Positions 1 to 8,423 of a stretch of 64,000 nt of DNA are shown here, one piece after another. Position 1 is the first letter of the stretch. Each line of letters begins with the position of its first letter. The notes under the pieces were generated by a model, which was not told the origin of the DNA, ran no database searches, and saw only the letters and a list, made by a program, of their open reading frames with translations. Made by a program: the position numbers and the translations under genes. This DNA comes from Nocardioides caldifontis (GTDB lineage Bacteria; Actinomycetota; Actinomycetes; Propionibacteriales; Nocardioidaceae), in assembly GCF_008087345.1 (NCBI RefSeq), contig NZ_VHIB01000001.1:806001-870000 (forward strand). Reading direction: 5' to 3'.

Positions 1-1
1 G

Positions 2-67
2 CGGTACGGCTTCCGCGAGGAGCCGCCGGTCGTCCGGGAGCCCGAGCGGCTCCCGGAGCCGGTCTGA
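2..67 (+). CDS. C-terminal tail of an unidentified gene (cut by window edge)
   Basis: An open frame enters from the left edge and stops at TGA 65-67. The 21 visible residues are rich in Pro, Glu and Arg (ending PERLPEPV), as in disordered C-terminal tails. They are too few to name a family. The next gene's -10 hexamer begins 7 nt after this stop, so the two are probably transcribed separately. Confidence 0.45.
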   Translation, partial: RYGFREEPPVVREPERLPEPV

Positions 68-74
68 GCCCACC

Positions 75-80
75 TAGGGT
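75..80 (+). promoter_or_regulatory. -10 hexamer of a leaderless promoter for the RNA phosphodiesterase gene
   Basis: TAGGGT lies 6 nt before the GTG start at 87. That spacing puts the transcription start at or next to the start codon, and no Shine-Dalgarno sequence is visible. I see no clear -35. Confidence 0.55.
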
Positions 81-86
81 GGCCGG

Positions 87-683
87 GTGCGGATGTTCGT
101 GGCGGTGGTCCCACCCGAGGACGTGCTCGAGGAGCTCGAGGAGTTCCTCGCCCCGCGGCGCGAGGCCGAGGCCCTGCGGTGGACGCGGCCGGAGAGCTGG
201 CACCTCACGCTCGCCTTCATGGCCTCGGTCCCCGACCGTGCGTACGACGACCTCGTGGAGCGGCTGACCCGCGCCGGCCGCAAGCGCACGCCGTTCACGG
301 TCAGCCTCGGCGGCGGCGGTGCGTTCCCGAACGTCGGCCGGGCCAAGGTGCTGTACGCCGGCGTGGCCGGCGAGCCCGACGCGCTGGAGGAGCTGCGCCG
401 GCTGGCCGCCGGGGCCCGGGCGGCCGCGGGGAAGGCCGGGGCTCCGGTCGACGGCTCGGCGTTCCGGCCGCACGTGACGCTTGCCCGGATGAGCCGGCCG
501 ATCGAGGCGACCCGCTGGATCCGGGTGCTGTCGGCGTACCTGAGCCGTCCCTTCCAGGTGGAGGAGATGGTGCTGGTGCAGTCGTTCCTGGGGGAGGGGC
601 CGGGCGGTCGGCCGCGCTACGAGACCGTCGCAGAGTTCGCCCTCGGCGGGGGCGCGGAGGAGCCCCGGGAGCCGTCCGGCTGA
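87..683 (+). CDS. thpR: RNA 2',3'-cyclic phosphodiesterase (2H family)
   Basis: The protein has 198 residues, normal for the 2'-5' RNA ligase/ThpR family of 2H phosphoesterases, which open 2',3'-cyclic phosphates on RNA ends. Both catalytic H-x-T-x motifs are present: HLTL within WHLTLAFM near residue 42, and HVTL within PHVTLARM near residue 129. The GTG start at 87 fits the -10 hexamer spacing. It stands alone, with no operon partner in evidence. The family assignment is firm; the biological substrate is not visible from sequence. Confidence 0.92.
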   Translation: MRMFVAVVPPEDVLEELEEFLAPRREAEALRWTRPESWHLTLAFMASVPDRAYDDLVERLTRAGRKRTPFTVSLGGGGAFPNVGRAKVLYAGVAGEPDALEELRRLAAGARAAAGKAGAPVDGSAFRPHVTLARMSRPIEATRWIRVLSAYLSRPFQVEEMVLVQSFLGEGPGGRPRYETVAEFALGGGAEEPREPSG

Positions 684-772
684 AACGCGAGGTTCACGTC
701 CGGGGGTTAGAGTCGTGGGGTCCCCGTCGGTCCGGGGACGGACCTGATCGCGACGCGGAGGGTGGAGCCGAC

Positions 773-1417
773 GTGCCGTTCCTGTTGAGGGTGGAACTGC
801 CCGACGTCCCCGGTTCGCTGGGTCGCGTCGCGACCGCCATCGGTGAGGCCGGCGGTGACATCGAGGCGATCGAGATCGTCGAGCACCGCCACGACGGCAC
901 CGCCGTCGACGACGTGCTCCTCGAGATGGCCCCTGGCGTCATGCCCGACTCCGTGGTCTCGGCCTGCAACATGCTCGACGGCGTCCACGTCCTGTGGGTC
1001 TCGCGCTACGCGGCGGGCGGGAACGTCTTCCTCGACCTCGAGGTCGTCGAGCAGCTGACCCTCAACCCGACGCTCGCCCTCGACGAGCTGGTCGACCACC
1101 TGCCGATCACCTTCCGCGCCGACTGGGGCGTGCGGCTGGCCCCGACCGGCTCGGGGCTCAAGCAGGTGCACGCCACCTCCGCTGCGCCCGACCTCGGTGA
1201 CGAGCAGGCGGTCTGGTTCCCGCTCGAGCGCGCCGCCCGGCTGGAGGTCGACCCCTCCTGGGTGCAGCTCCACGACAACGAGGTGGCCGGGGCGCCCGTC
1301 CACGACGGCGGCATCGTGGTGATCGGGCGCCGCGGTGGCCCGGCGATCCTCGACTCCGAGGTGGCCCGGCTCGGCCACCTCGCCGCGCTGGCGGTCACGA
1401 TCTCCCAGGCCGGCTGA
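773..1417 (+). CDS. ACT-domain protein, probable amino-acid-sensing regulator
   Basis: The protein has 214 residues. The first 75 or so look like an ACT domain (FLLRVELPDVPGSLGRVATA, then a second strand near VDDVLLEM), the small-molecule-binding fold of amino-acid metabolism. The rest resembles a GAF-like half with no catalytic motif I recognise. Such ACT/GAF proteins are common in actinobacteria and lack a known partner. The start is GTG 773, preceded by the purine-rich GGTGGAG; longer in-frame extensions upstream lack family similarity. The methyltransferase follows after 6 nt, so they may be co-transcribed. Confidence 0.75.
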   Translation: MPFLLRVELPDVPGSLGRVATAIGEAGGDIEAIEIVEHRHDGTAVDDVLLEMAPGVMPDSVVSACNMLDGVHVLWVSRYAAGGNVFLDLEVVEQLTLNPTLALDELVDHLPITFRADWGVRLAPTGSGLKQVHATSAAPDLGDEQAVWFPLERAARLEVDPSWVQLHDNEVAGAPVHDGGIVVIGRRGGPAILDSEVARLGHLAALAVTISQAG

Positions 1418-1423
1418 GCCCGC

Positions 1424-2068
1424 GTGCCCGAGCCCGGTGAGGTCTGGCGACGCGTCGCCCGGGCGACCCAGGGCGAGGACTACGCGCGCGGCTACGCCGG
1501 CCACTTCGCCCGGATCGCCGCCGCCGGGGAGGACGTGCACGGCGAGGCGGCGTACGTCGCCGGACTGCTCGCGCCGGGCTCCTCCGTCCTCGACGCGGGG
1601 TGCGGCACCGGCCGCGTCGCGGCCCGGCTGGCCGACCTCGGCTTCGACGTCGTGGGCGTCGACGTCGACGCCGCGATGGTCCAGGTCGCCCGGGCCGAGC
1701 GCCCCGAGCTGACCTGGGTGGTCGCGGACCTCGGCGCCCTCGACCTCGGCCGCCGGTTCGACCTCGTCGTGCTGGCCGGCAACGTGGTCCCGTTCATCGA
1801 CCCGTCCGCGCTCCCGGTCGCCGTCGCCCGGCTGGCCGACCACCTCCGGCCCGGAGGACGGGTGGTCTGCGGGTTCGGCCTCGACGAGGAGCACCTCCCG
1901 ACCGGAGGGCCGGTCGTGACCCTCGCGGCGTACGACGAGGCCTGCGGCTCGGCCGGCCTGGAGCTCGTCACGCGGCACGCCGGCTGGGACGCCACGCCGT
2001 ACGACGGGGGCGGCTACGCGGTCAGCGTGCACGCCCGCCGGACCGACCGTCGCGGACCGGTTTCCTGA
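1424..2068 (+). CDS. Class I SAM-dependent methyltransferase
   Basis: The 214-residue protein has a Rossmann methyltransferase core. Motif I is VLDAGCGTGRVAARL near residue 50, an acidic ribose-binding residue follows in VVGVDVDAAMV, and a motif near VLAGNVVPF takes the catalytic-face position. The substrate cannot be told. GTG at 1424 lies 6 nt after the preceding stop, which suggests coupling to the ACT-domain gene. Confidence 0.82.
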   Translation: MPEPGEVWRRVARATQGEDYARGYAGHFARIAAAGEDVHGEAAYVAGLLAPGSSVLDAGCGTGRVAARLADLGFDVVGVDVDAAMVQVARAERPELTWVVADLGALDLGRRFDLVVLAGNVVPFIDPSALPVAVARLADHLRPGGRVVCGFGLDEEHLPTGGPVVTLAAYDEACGSAGLELVTRHAGWDATPYDGGGYAVSVHARRTDRRGPVS

Positions 2069-2109
2069 GACAGACGTCTCACCTCCCGAACTCCGTCGGT
2101 CGCGTGCCC

Positions 2110-2115
2110 TAGGTT
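2110..2115 (+). promoter_or_regulatory. -10 hexamer of a leaderless promoter for the transhydrogenase operon
   Basis: TAGGTT lies 7 nt before the GTG start at 2123. There is no ribosome-binding site between them. Confidence 0.5.
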
Positions 2116-2122
2116 TCGGCAC

Positions 2123-3286
2123 GTGAAGATTGCGGTTGCCAGGGAGTCACGGCCGGGCGAGGCCCGCGTCGCGATCGTGCCCGAGCTGGTCGGCAAGCTC
2201 ACCGGGCTCGGCTACGAGGTCGCGGTCGAGACGGGGGCCGGCGAGCACGCGCAGCACTACGACGACGAGTACGCCGCCGCCGGGGCCGAGGTCAGCGACA
2301 CCGCGCTCGACGGGGCCGGCCTCATCGTGTCCGTGAACCCGCTCGACAGCGGCACGGTCCGCCGGCTGCCCGCGGGGACGTCGGTGGTCTCGTTCCTGCC
2401 GACGACGCAGGTGCCCGAGCTCGTCGCCGACCTGCGCGACACCGGGGTCACGTCGTTCGCGATGGAGCTCGTGCCCCGGATCAGCCGGGCGCAGTCGATG
2501 GACGCGCTGTCCTCGCAGTCGCTGGTGTCCGGCTACCGGTGCGCCGTGGTCGCCGCCGGGATGCTCCGCCGGTTCTTCCCGCTGAACATGACCGCCGCCG
2601 GCACCGTCCCGCCCGCCGAGGTCGTGGTGCTCGGGGCGGGGGTCGCCGGGCTCCAGGCCATCGCCACCGCCCGCCGGCTCGGTGCGGTCGTGAAGGCCTA
2701 CGACGTGCGCGCCGCGGCCGCCGAGGAGATCCGCTCCGTGGGCGGCCAGTCGATCGACCTGGAGCTCGAGACGCTCGAGGGGGCCGGCGGCTACGCCCGC
2801 GAGATGACCGAGGACCGCGCCCAGCGCCAGCGCGAGCTCCTGGCGCCGTACATCGCGGCGGCCGACGCCCTGATCACCACCGCCGCCGTGCCGGGACGCA
2901 CCGCGCCGCTGCTGGTGACCGCCGACATGGTCGAGCAGATGCGGCCGGGGTCGGTCGTGGTCGACCTCGCCGCGGAGTCCGGCGGCAACGTCGAGGGCTC
3001 CGTGGCGGGCGAGGTGGTCCGCATCGGCCACGCGCAGGTGTGGGGTGGCAGCAACGTGCCGTCCCAGATGCCGCAGCCCGCGTCGCGGCTCTACGCGCAG
3101 AACATCGTCAACCTGGTCACGTTGATGACCCGCGAGGGCACGTTCGACCCCGACTTCGAGGACGAGATCGTCGTCGGCTGCTGCGTGACCCGCGACGGCG
3201 CGATCCTGCACGAGCCGACGCGGCAGCTGCTCGAGCCGGACCCGCCCGGTCCCGCACCGATCGAACCGGACGAGGGAGGGAACTGA
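2123..3286 (+). CDS. pntAA: NAD(P) transhydrogenase subunit alpha, domain I part (PntAA)
   Basis: This is the NAD(H)-binding subunit of the proton-pumping transhydrogenase, which uses the proton gradient to move hydride from NADH to NADP+. At 387 residues it matches the split alpha subunit of actinobacteria. It opens MKIAVARESRPGEARVAIVP and carries the nucleotide fold VVVLGAGVAGLQAIATARRLG near residue 170 (alanine-dehydrogenase-like). The mobile-loop region VPGRTAPLLV is present. Its stop shares one base with the start of the next gene (TGATG), so three subunits form a tight operon. Confidence 0.95.
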   Translation: MKIAVARESRPGEARVAIVPELVGKLTGLGYEVAVETGAGEHAQHYDDEYAAAGAEVSDTALDGAGLIVSVNPLDSGTVRRLPAGTSVVSFLPTTQVPELVADLRDTGVTSFAMELVPRISRAQSMDALSSQSLVSGYRCAVVAAGMLRRFFPLNMTAAGTVPPAEVVVLGAGVAGLQAIATARRLGAVVKAYDVRAAAAEEIRSVGGQSIDLELETLEGAGGYAREMTEDRAQRQRELLAPYIAAADALITTAAVPGRTAPLLVTADMVEQMRPGSVVVDLAAESGGNVEGSVAGEVVRIGHAQVWGGSNVPSQMPQPASRLYAQNIVNLVTLMTREGTFDPDFEDEIVVGCCVTRDGAILHEPTRQLLEPDPPGPAPIEPDEGGN

Positions 3287-3594
3287 TGGACGAAGGCATC
3301 GTCTGGCTGACGATCTTCGTGCTCAGCGTGTTCGTCGGCATCGAGGTGATCTCCAAGGTCTCCTCGACGCTGCACACCCCGCTGATGTCCGGGGCCAACG
3401 CGATCCACGGCGTGATCCTGCTCGGGGCCGTGCTGGTCACCGGGACGACCGACTCCACCCTCGCGCTGGTCGTGGGGCTGGTGGCGATCGTGCTGGCGAC
3501 GGTGAACATGGTCGGCGGGTTCGTGGTGACAGACCGGATGCTCCAGATGTTCACGCGCAAGAAGCCGGCGCCGCGGAAGGGAGCGGACGTCTGA
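3286..3594 (+). CDS. pntAB: NAD(P) transhydrogenase subunit alpha, membrane part (PntAB)
   Basis: The protein has 102 residues and starts at ATG 3286, one base inside the preceding stop codon. It has three hydrophobic helices (WLTIFVLSVFVGIEVI, GVILLGAVLVTG, ALVVGLVAIVLATVNMVGGF) followed by FVVTDRMLQMF, which is typical of the small membrane half of a split alpha subunit. It forms part of the proton channel with PntB. It overlaps pntB by one base at TGATG. Confidence 0.93.
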   Translation: MDEGIVWLTIFVLSVFVGIEVISKVSSTLHTPLMSGANAIHGVILLGAVLVTGTTDSTLALVVGLVAIVLATVNMVGGFVVTDRMLQMFTRKKPAPRKGADV

Positions 3595-4970
3595 TGCCCA
3601 CCTGGGTCCAGCTGGTCTACCTGCTCTGCGCCGTCGGGTTCATCCTCGCGCTCAAGGGGCTCTCCGGTCCGCGCACCGCCCGGGCGGGCAACCTCATCGG
3701 CGCCGCTGCCGCGGTCGTCGCCTGCGCGCTGCCCTTCTTCTACGTCGAGGGGCTCGACCACATCCCGCTCATCCTGCTCGCGATCGTGGTCGGCACGGTC
3801 GGCGGCGTCTTCGGGGCCCGCAAGGTCCAGATGACGCAGATGCCGCAGATGGTGGCGCTGTTCAACGGCGTCGGCGGTGGGGCGGCGGCGCTCGTCGCGC
3901 TGCTCGAGCTCGAGCACATGGTCGACGGGGTCACCCCCGGGTTCGACCTCGCCGCGACCGCCTTCACGATCGTGGTCGGCTCGATCTCCTTCTCGGGCTC
4001 GCTGATCACCTTCGCCAAGCTCCAGGAGCTGATGACCTCGCGGCCGGTGGTCTTCCCCGGCCTGCCCGTCGTCTTCGGGGCGCTGGTGCTCGGCGCGCTC
4101 GCCCTCTCGGTGCTGGTCGTCACCGACGCCTCGGTGCCGCTCGGTGTGGTGCTCTGCCTGGTCGGCCTCGCGTTCGGTGTGCTGCTCGTGCTGCCGGTCG
4201 GCGGCGCGGACGTGCCGATCGTGATCTCGCTGCTCAACGCCTTCACCGGTCTGACCGTGGCCGCGGGCGGCTACATCCTCGCCAACACCGTGCTGCTCGT
4301 CGGCGGCACGCTCGTCGGCGCCTCCGGCACGTTCCTCACGCTGCTGATGGCGCGGGCGATGGGCCGGTCGGTGGCGAACATCCTCTTCGGCGCCCTCAAG
4401 GGCGGGTCGACCCTCGGGGCCGGCGAGGCGTCCGACCGGCCGGTGAAGTCCGCCGGGCCGGAGGACATCGCGATCCTGCTCGCCTACGCGTCCCGGGTGA
4501 TCATCGTCCCGGGCTACGGCCTCGCGGTCGCGCAGGCGCAGCACACCCTCCGCGAGCTCGTGGACCTGCTGATCGCCCGCGGCGCGAAGGTCGACTACGC
4601 CATCCACCCCGTCGCCGGCCGGATGCCCGGGCACATGAACGTCCTCCTCGCCGAGGCGCAGGTGCCCTACGAGCAGCTCGTCGAGATGGACGACATCAAC
4701 GGCGAGTTCAAGCACACCGACGTCGTGCTGGTCGTCGGCGCGAACGACGTCGTCAATCCGGCCGCGAAGACCACCCCCGGCGCCCCGATCTACGGGATGC
4801 CGATCCTCAACGCCGACGAGGCCGAGCAGATCGTCTTCATGAAGCGCTCCATGCGGCCCGGGTTCGCTGGGATCGAGAACGAGCTCCTCTTCGACCCGAA
4901 GACCACCCTGCTCTTCGGGGACGCCAAGGACTCGCTCGGCAAGCTGCTCAAGGCCGTCGAGACCCTCTGA
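3594..4970 (+). CDS. pntB: NAD(P) transhydrogenase subunit beta
   Basis: The 458-residue protein has about nine membrane helices (residues 1-260) and then the NADP(H)-binding domain III. The signature GYGLAVAQAQ near residue 305 is the dinucleotide loop. HPVAGRMPGHMNVLLAEA and VGANDVVNPAA are the conserved domain III segments. Length and motifs match full-length PntB. It is the last gene of the pnt operon; upp converges on it 31 nt away. Confidence 0.96.
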   Translation: MPTWVQLVYLLCAVGFILALKGLSGPRTARAGNLIGAAAAVVACALPFFYVEGLDHIPLILLAIVVGTVGGVFGARKVQMTQMPQMVALFNGVGGGAAALVALLELEHMVDGVTPGFDLAATAFTIVVGSISFSGSLITFAKLQELMTSRPVVFPGLPVVFGALVLGALALSVLVVTDASVPLGVVLCLVGLAFGVLLVLPVGGADVPIVISLLNAFTGLTVAAGGYILANTVLLVGGTLVGASGTFLTLLMARAMGRSVANILFGALKGGSTLGAGEASDRPVKSAGPEDIAILLAYASRVIIVPGYGLAVAQAQHTLRELVDLLIARGAKVDYAIHPVAGRMPGHMNVLLAEAQVPYEQLVEMDDINGEFKHTDVVLVVGANDVVNPAAKTTPGAPIYGMPILNADEAEQIVFMKRSMRPGFAGIENELLFDPKTTLLFGDAKDSLGKLLKAVETL

Positions 4971-5001
4971 TCCGGCTCGCGCCGCTCGGGAGAAGGACCC
5001 G

Positions 5002-5643
5002 TCAGTGGGCGAGGCCGTACAACCGGTCCCCGGCGTCACCGAGCCCGGGCACGATGTACCCCTTCTCGTTCAGGTGGTCGTCGAGCGCGGCGGTCACGAC
5101 CGTCACGGGGACGTCGAGCCCCTGCAGGTCGTCCTCGAGCCGCTTGCACCCTTCGGGAGCGGAGAGCAGGCAGATCGCGGTGATGTGGTCGGCGCCGCGG
5201 TCGGTGAGGAACCGGATCGCCGCGGCGAGCGTGCCGCCGGTGGCGAGCATCGGGTCGAGGACGTAGCACTGGCGCCCGGAGAGGTCCTCCGGCAGCCGCT
5301 CGGCGTACGTCGCGGCCTCGAGGGTCTCCTCGTTGCGGACCATCCCGAGGAACCCGACCTCCGCGGTGGGCAGCAGCCGCATCATCCCCTCGAGCATCCC
5401 GAGCCCGGCGCGGAGGATCGGGACCACGAGCGGCTTCGGGACGGCCAGCCGCACCCCGGAGGCGGGCGAGACCGGGGTGGTGACCGTGACCGGCTCGACC
5501 CGCACGTCGCGGGTGGCCTCGTAGGCCAGCAGCGTCACCAGCTCGTCGGCGAGCCGGCGGAAGGTCGGGGAGTCGGTCCGCTCGTCCCGGAGCGTGGTCA
5601 GCTTGTGCGAGACGAGGGGGTGGTCGACCACGTGAACGCGCAT
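5002..5643 (-). CDS. upp: Uracil phosphoribosyltransferase
   Basis: Upp makes UMP from uracil and PRPP (pyrimidine salvage). The 213-residue length is typical. The PRPP-binding loop [16 protein letters not shown] lies near residue 127, and the uracil-binding end [15 protein letters not shown] is intact at the C terminus. The ATG at 5643 ([16 protein letters not shown]) matches family starts. The hexamer TAGCGT (5650-5655) lies 6 nt upstream, so the mRNA is probably leaderless. Confidence 0.96.
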   Translation of the reverse strand: MRVHVVDHPLVSHKLTTLRDERTDSPTFRRLADELVTLLAYEATRDVRVEPVTVTTPVSPASGVRLAVPKPLVVPILRAGLGMLEGMMRLLPTAEVGFLGMVRNEETLEAATYAERLPEDLSGRQCYVLDPMLATGGTLAAAIRFLTDRGADHITAICLLSAPEGCKRLEDDLQGLDVPVTVVTAALDDHLNEKGYIVPGLGDAGDRLYGLAH

Positions 5644-5649
5644 GGGCTC

Positions 5650-5655
5650 ACGCTA
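5650..5655 (-). promoter_or_regulatory. -10 hexamer of a leaderless promoter for upp
   Basis: Read on the minus strand this is TAGCGT, followed by 6 nt and the ATG of upp. Confidence 0.5.
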
Positions 5656-5757
5656 TCCGGCCTGCGCTCGCGAGAACCCCCTGGATCGCCTCCCCGGTCG
5701 GTGCCATGATCGACACGCGACACGGTGCCGCGCCGGGCTGCGCTGTCAGGAGGACTG

Positions 5758-6252
5758 ATGACCGAGGTCTCCCAGGGGAGCGAGGCGGTCGACTTCGCCC
5801 TGGTCGCCTACCGCGAAGAGGGTGTCTGGCGGATCGAGGAGATCGGCGAGGACCGGTTGCACGACCTCGAGGCGCTCACCGCCGAGCTACGGCGCTGGCC
5901 CGGCGACTTCGGTTCGCTGGGGCTGGTCTCGATCGACGAGGACTTCTTCGTGCTGGTGCGGGTCGCGGGGGACCAGACCAGGGTGCTGCTCTCGGACGTC
6001 ACCGCCGCGACCGAGTGGCCGATCGCCCGGTCGGTCGTCGAGACCCTCGAGCTGCCGATGCCGGACGACGAGGACGAGCAGCTCCCGGCGGGCGACCTCG
6101 GGATCGTGGCCGACCTCGGGCTGCCGGCGATGGACATGGGCGCGCTGCTCGACGACTACGACCTGTACCCGGACGAGATCCTCGGCGACATCGCGCACAA
6201 GCTGGGCTTCGGCGCGTTGTACGAGGAGACCGTCGGCGTGCCGATCACCTGA
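5758..6252 (+). CDS. tRNA adenosine deaminase-associated protein
   Basis: The 164-residue acidic protein belongs to a family found beside tadA in actinobacteria (partner of Rv3752c-type genes). It has no known catalytic motif. Asp/Glu-rich stretches (DDEDEQL near residue 103, LLDDYDLYPDEIL near 134) end in GFGALYEETVGVPIT. The ATG at 5758 is chosen over an in-frame start at 5725 because AGGAGG sits at 5748-5753, 4 nt ahead of it. tadA follows after 7 nt, so the pair is an operon. The molecular role is unknown. Confidence 0.85.
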   Translation: MTEVSQGSEAVDFALVAYREEGVWRIEEIGEDRLHDLEALTAELRRWPGDFGSLGLVSIDEDFFVLVRVAGDQTRVLLSDVTAATEWPIARSVVETLELPMPDDEDEQLPAGDLGIVADLGLPAMDMGALLDDYDLYPDEILGDIAHKLGFGALYEETVGVPIT

Positions 6253-6259
6253 CCCGGCG

Positions 6260-6721
6260 GTGATCCCCGACCGCTGGGCGGTGCCGATGCGCATCGCGCT
6301 CGACGAGGCGCGCGCCGCGCTCGCGACCGGTGACGTCCCGGTCGGCGCCGTCGTGCTCGACCCGGCCGACACCGTCGTCGGGCGGGGCCGCAACCGGCGC
6401 GAGGCCGACGCCGACCCGACCGCCCACGCCGAGGTCGTCGCGCTCCGCGAGGCCGCGGTCACGCTCGGCAGCTGGCGGCTCGAGGGGTGCACGCTGCTGG
6501 TCACCCTCGAGCCCTGCACGATGTGCGCCGGCGCCGTCGGACTGTCACGCGTCGCGCGCCTGGTGTTCGGGGCGTACGACGAGAAGGCCGGCGCCGTGGG
6601 CAGCCTGTGGGACGTCCTCCGCGACCGGCGGCTCAACCACCGGCCGGAAGTGCTGGGTGGGGTGCTCGCCGAGGAGTCCACGGCGCTGCTGCTGGAGTTC
6701 TTCGACGGCCACCGGGGCTGA
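6260..6721 (+). CDS. tadA: tRNA-specific adenosine deaminase
   Basis: TadA turns A34 into inosine in tRNA-Arg(ACG). The zinc and catalytic motif HAEVVAL (His-Ala-Glu) is followed by the PCTMCAGA Cys pair, as in the cytidine deaminase fold. The length of about 153 residues fits the family. GTG 6260 is taken as start; ATG 6287 (MRIALDEAR) is an alternative that still keeps the whole domain. A tRNA-Ser gene follows. Confidence 0.94.
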   Translation: MIPDRWAVPMRIALDEARAALATGDVPVGAVVLDPADTVVGRGRNRREADADPTAHAEVVALREAAVTLGSWRLEGCTLLVTLEPCTMCAGAVGLSRVARLVFGAYDEKAGAVGSLWDVLRDRRLNHRPEVLGGVLAEESTALLLEFFDGHRG

Positions 6722-6759
6722 TTTCTCCGGCGCCCCGCCCCTCTAGTACCCTCGTCGGC

Positions 6760-6849
6760 GGTGGCGTGTCCGAGCGGCCTAAGGAGAACGCCTCGAAAGC
6801 GTTTGTGGGTGAAAGCCCACCGAGGGTTCAAATCCCTCCGCCACCGCCA
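6760..6849 (+). tRNA. tRNA-Ser (CGA)
   Basis: This is a class II tRNA of about 90 nt with a long variable arm. The acceptor GGTGGCG pairs with CGCCACC (6839-6845), followed by discriminator G and an encoded CCA. The anticodon stem AACGC/GCGTT encloses CTCGAAA, giving anticodon CGA at 6794-6796. The T-loop GGGTTCAAATCCC is intact. Candidate -10 hexamers (TAGTAC or TACCCT) lie at 6744-6752. Confidence 0.97.
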
Positions 6850-6853
6850 TTGC

Positions 6854-6892
6854 GATGTCCCGGGACACCGTTGACAGGTGTCCCGGGGCATC
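6854..6892 (+). terminator. Terminator after tRNA-Ser (CGA)
   Basis: A 16-bp stem (6854-6869 with 6877-6892, one G-T pair) encloses a 7-nt loop and is followed by GTTGCTCTTTCC. It starts 4 nt after the tRNA's CCA end. Confidence 0.85.
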
Positions 6893-6996
6893 GTTGCTCT
6901 TTCCGGCTCTGCGGGTGGCGCGGCCGGGAAGGTTGCCCGGTCCGTCACCGGCGGGCATGGTGGCGGTGACGCCCGGGGGGCTCCGGGAACCCGACC

Positions 6997-8406
6997 GTGA
7001 GGACGCTGCTCGTGGAAGCGATCGATCCGAAGTACGGCACCGCTGTCCTGCTCCTCATCGCGGCCGGTGCGGTGGCGCTGCTCCTGGTCCTGATCATGCT
7101 GGTGAAGCTCCACGCGTTCGTCGCGCTGGTGCTGGTCAGCGTGGTCACCGCGGTCGTCGTCGGGTTCCCGCTCGCCGACGTGCCCGACGCCTTGATGTTC
7201 GGCTTCGCCGACACGTTGGGATCGGTGGCGCTGCTGGTCGCCTTCGGCGTGATGCTGGGGCGGCTCCTCGAGGTCACCGGGGGTGCCCAGGTCCTGGCGG
7301 ACACGTTGATCGGCAGGTTCGGCGAGAAGCGGGCGCCCTTGGCCCTCGGCGTGGCCGCGTTGCTGTTCGGCTTCCCGATCTTCTTCGACGCGGGGCTGGT
7401 CGTCTTCCTGCCGATCATCCTGACGGTGGCGCGACGGTTCGGAGGCTCCCTGCTGTTCTACGCGCTGCCGGCTGCCGGGGCGTTCGCCGCGATGCACGCG
7501 ATCGTCCCGCCGCATCCGGGTCCGGTGGCCGCGGCGACGATCCTGGAGGGCAGCGTGGGCATGACGCTGCTCGTCGGCGTCCCGGTGGCGGTCCTCGCGT
7601 GGTACGTAGGCGTCTACCTGGTCTCCCGCGTCCTCGGCCGACGGTTCGACGTGGCGCTCCCCGACTTCGTCCTCGGTGAGGTCAACGGCGGCAAGGAGGA
7701 GGGCGACAACCTCGGCGACAGACCGCCGTCCTTCCCCACCGTCCTGGGGCTGCTGCTCATCCCCTTCGTGCTGATCTCGTTCGACACCGTGATCAGCACG
7801 CTGGAGTCCGCAGGAACCATCGACGAGGGCGAGGGGTGGGCCGAGGCGCTCGGGCTGCTCGGGTTCACGCCGGTGGCGCTGCTGATCACGGTGCTGGTCG
7901 CAGTCTTCGTGCTCGGCCGGCCGAACGCGTCGATGGCGACCGTCAGCGGCATCCTGGACAACGCGCTGGGGCCGATCTGCGCGATCATCCTGATCACCGG
8001 TGCCGGCGGGATGTTCGGTGGCGTCCTGGAGCTCAGCGGCATCGGGGCAGCCCTCAGCGACAGCCTGTCCGGGCTCGGGATGTCGCTGGTGGTGCAGGCG
8101 TTCGTGATCGCCACGTTGCTCCGGGTGGCGCAGGGGTCGGCGACCGTGGCGCTGACCACGGCCGGCGGGCTCATCGCCCCGGCCGTCACCGCGGCGGAGC
8201 TCAGCGACTTCAAGGTCGCCCTGCTGGTCATCGCGATCGCCGCAGGAGCGACGGTGCTCTCCCACGTCAACGACTCGGGGTTCTGGCTCGTCAACCGGTT
8301 CTTCGACCTCGACCTGAAGACGACGCTCGCGACGTGGACCGTCATGGAGACGACCCTGGGGCTGACCGCCTTCGCGCTCGCGGCGGGGCTGTGGGTGGTC
8401 GCCTAG
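6997..8406 (+). CDS. GntP-family gluconate/organic-acid permease
   Basis: The 469-residue protein has about 12 hydrophobic segments. It carries GntP-family features such as FGVMLGRLLEVTGGAQVLAD, a PIFFDAGLVVFLPI-type segment near residue 128, and HAIVPPHPGPVAAA near 168. GntP transporters import gluconate or related sugar acids with protons. No gluconate kinase lies nearby, so the substrate is open. GTG 6997 is taken; GTG 7012 is a possible alternative with GAGG ahead of it. It stands alone and converges with the stress-protein gene. Confidence 0.88.
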   Translation: MRTLLVEAIDPKYGTAVLLLIAAGAVALLLVLIMLVKLHAFVALVLVSVVTAVVVGFPLADVPDALMFGFADTLGSVALLVAFGVMLGRLLEVTGGAQVLADTLIGRFGEKRAPLALGVAALLFGFPIFFDAGLVVFLPIILTVARRFGGSLLFYALPAAGAFAAMHAIVPPHPGPVAAATILEGSVGMTLLVGVPVAVLAWYVGVYLVSRVLGRRFDVALPDFVLGEVNGGKEEGDNLGDRPPSFPTVLGLLLIPFVLISFDTVISTLESAGTIDEGEGWAEALGLLGFTPVALLITVLVAVFVLGRPNASMATVSGILDNALGPICAIILITGAGGMFGGVLELSGIGAALSDSLSGLGMSLVVQAFVIATLLRVAQGSATVALTTAGGLIAPAVTAAELSDFKVALLVIAIAAGATVLSHVNDSGFWLVNRFFDLDLKTTLATWTVMETTLGLTAFALAAGLWVVA

Positions 8407-8422
8407 CCGACCCTCCGGTCGG
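8407..8422. terminator. Short hairpin between convergent genes
   Basis: CCGACC and GGTCGG form a 6-bp stem with a 4-nt loop exactly between the stop of the GntP permease and the stop of the stress-protein gene. It is short, so terminator function is tentative. Confidence 0.4.
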
Positions 8423-8423
8423 G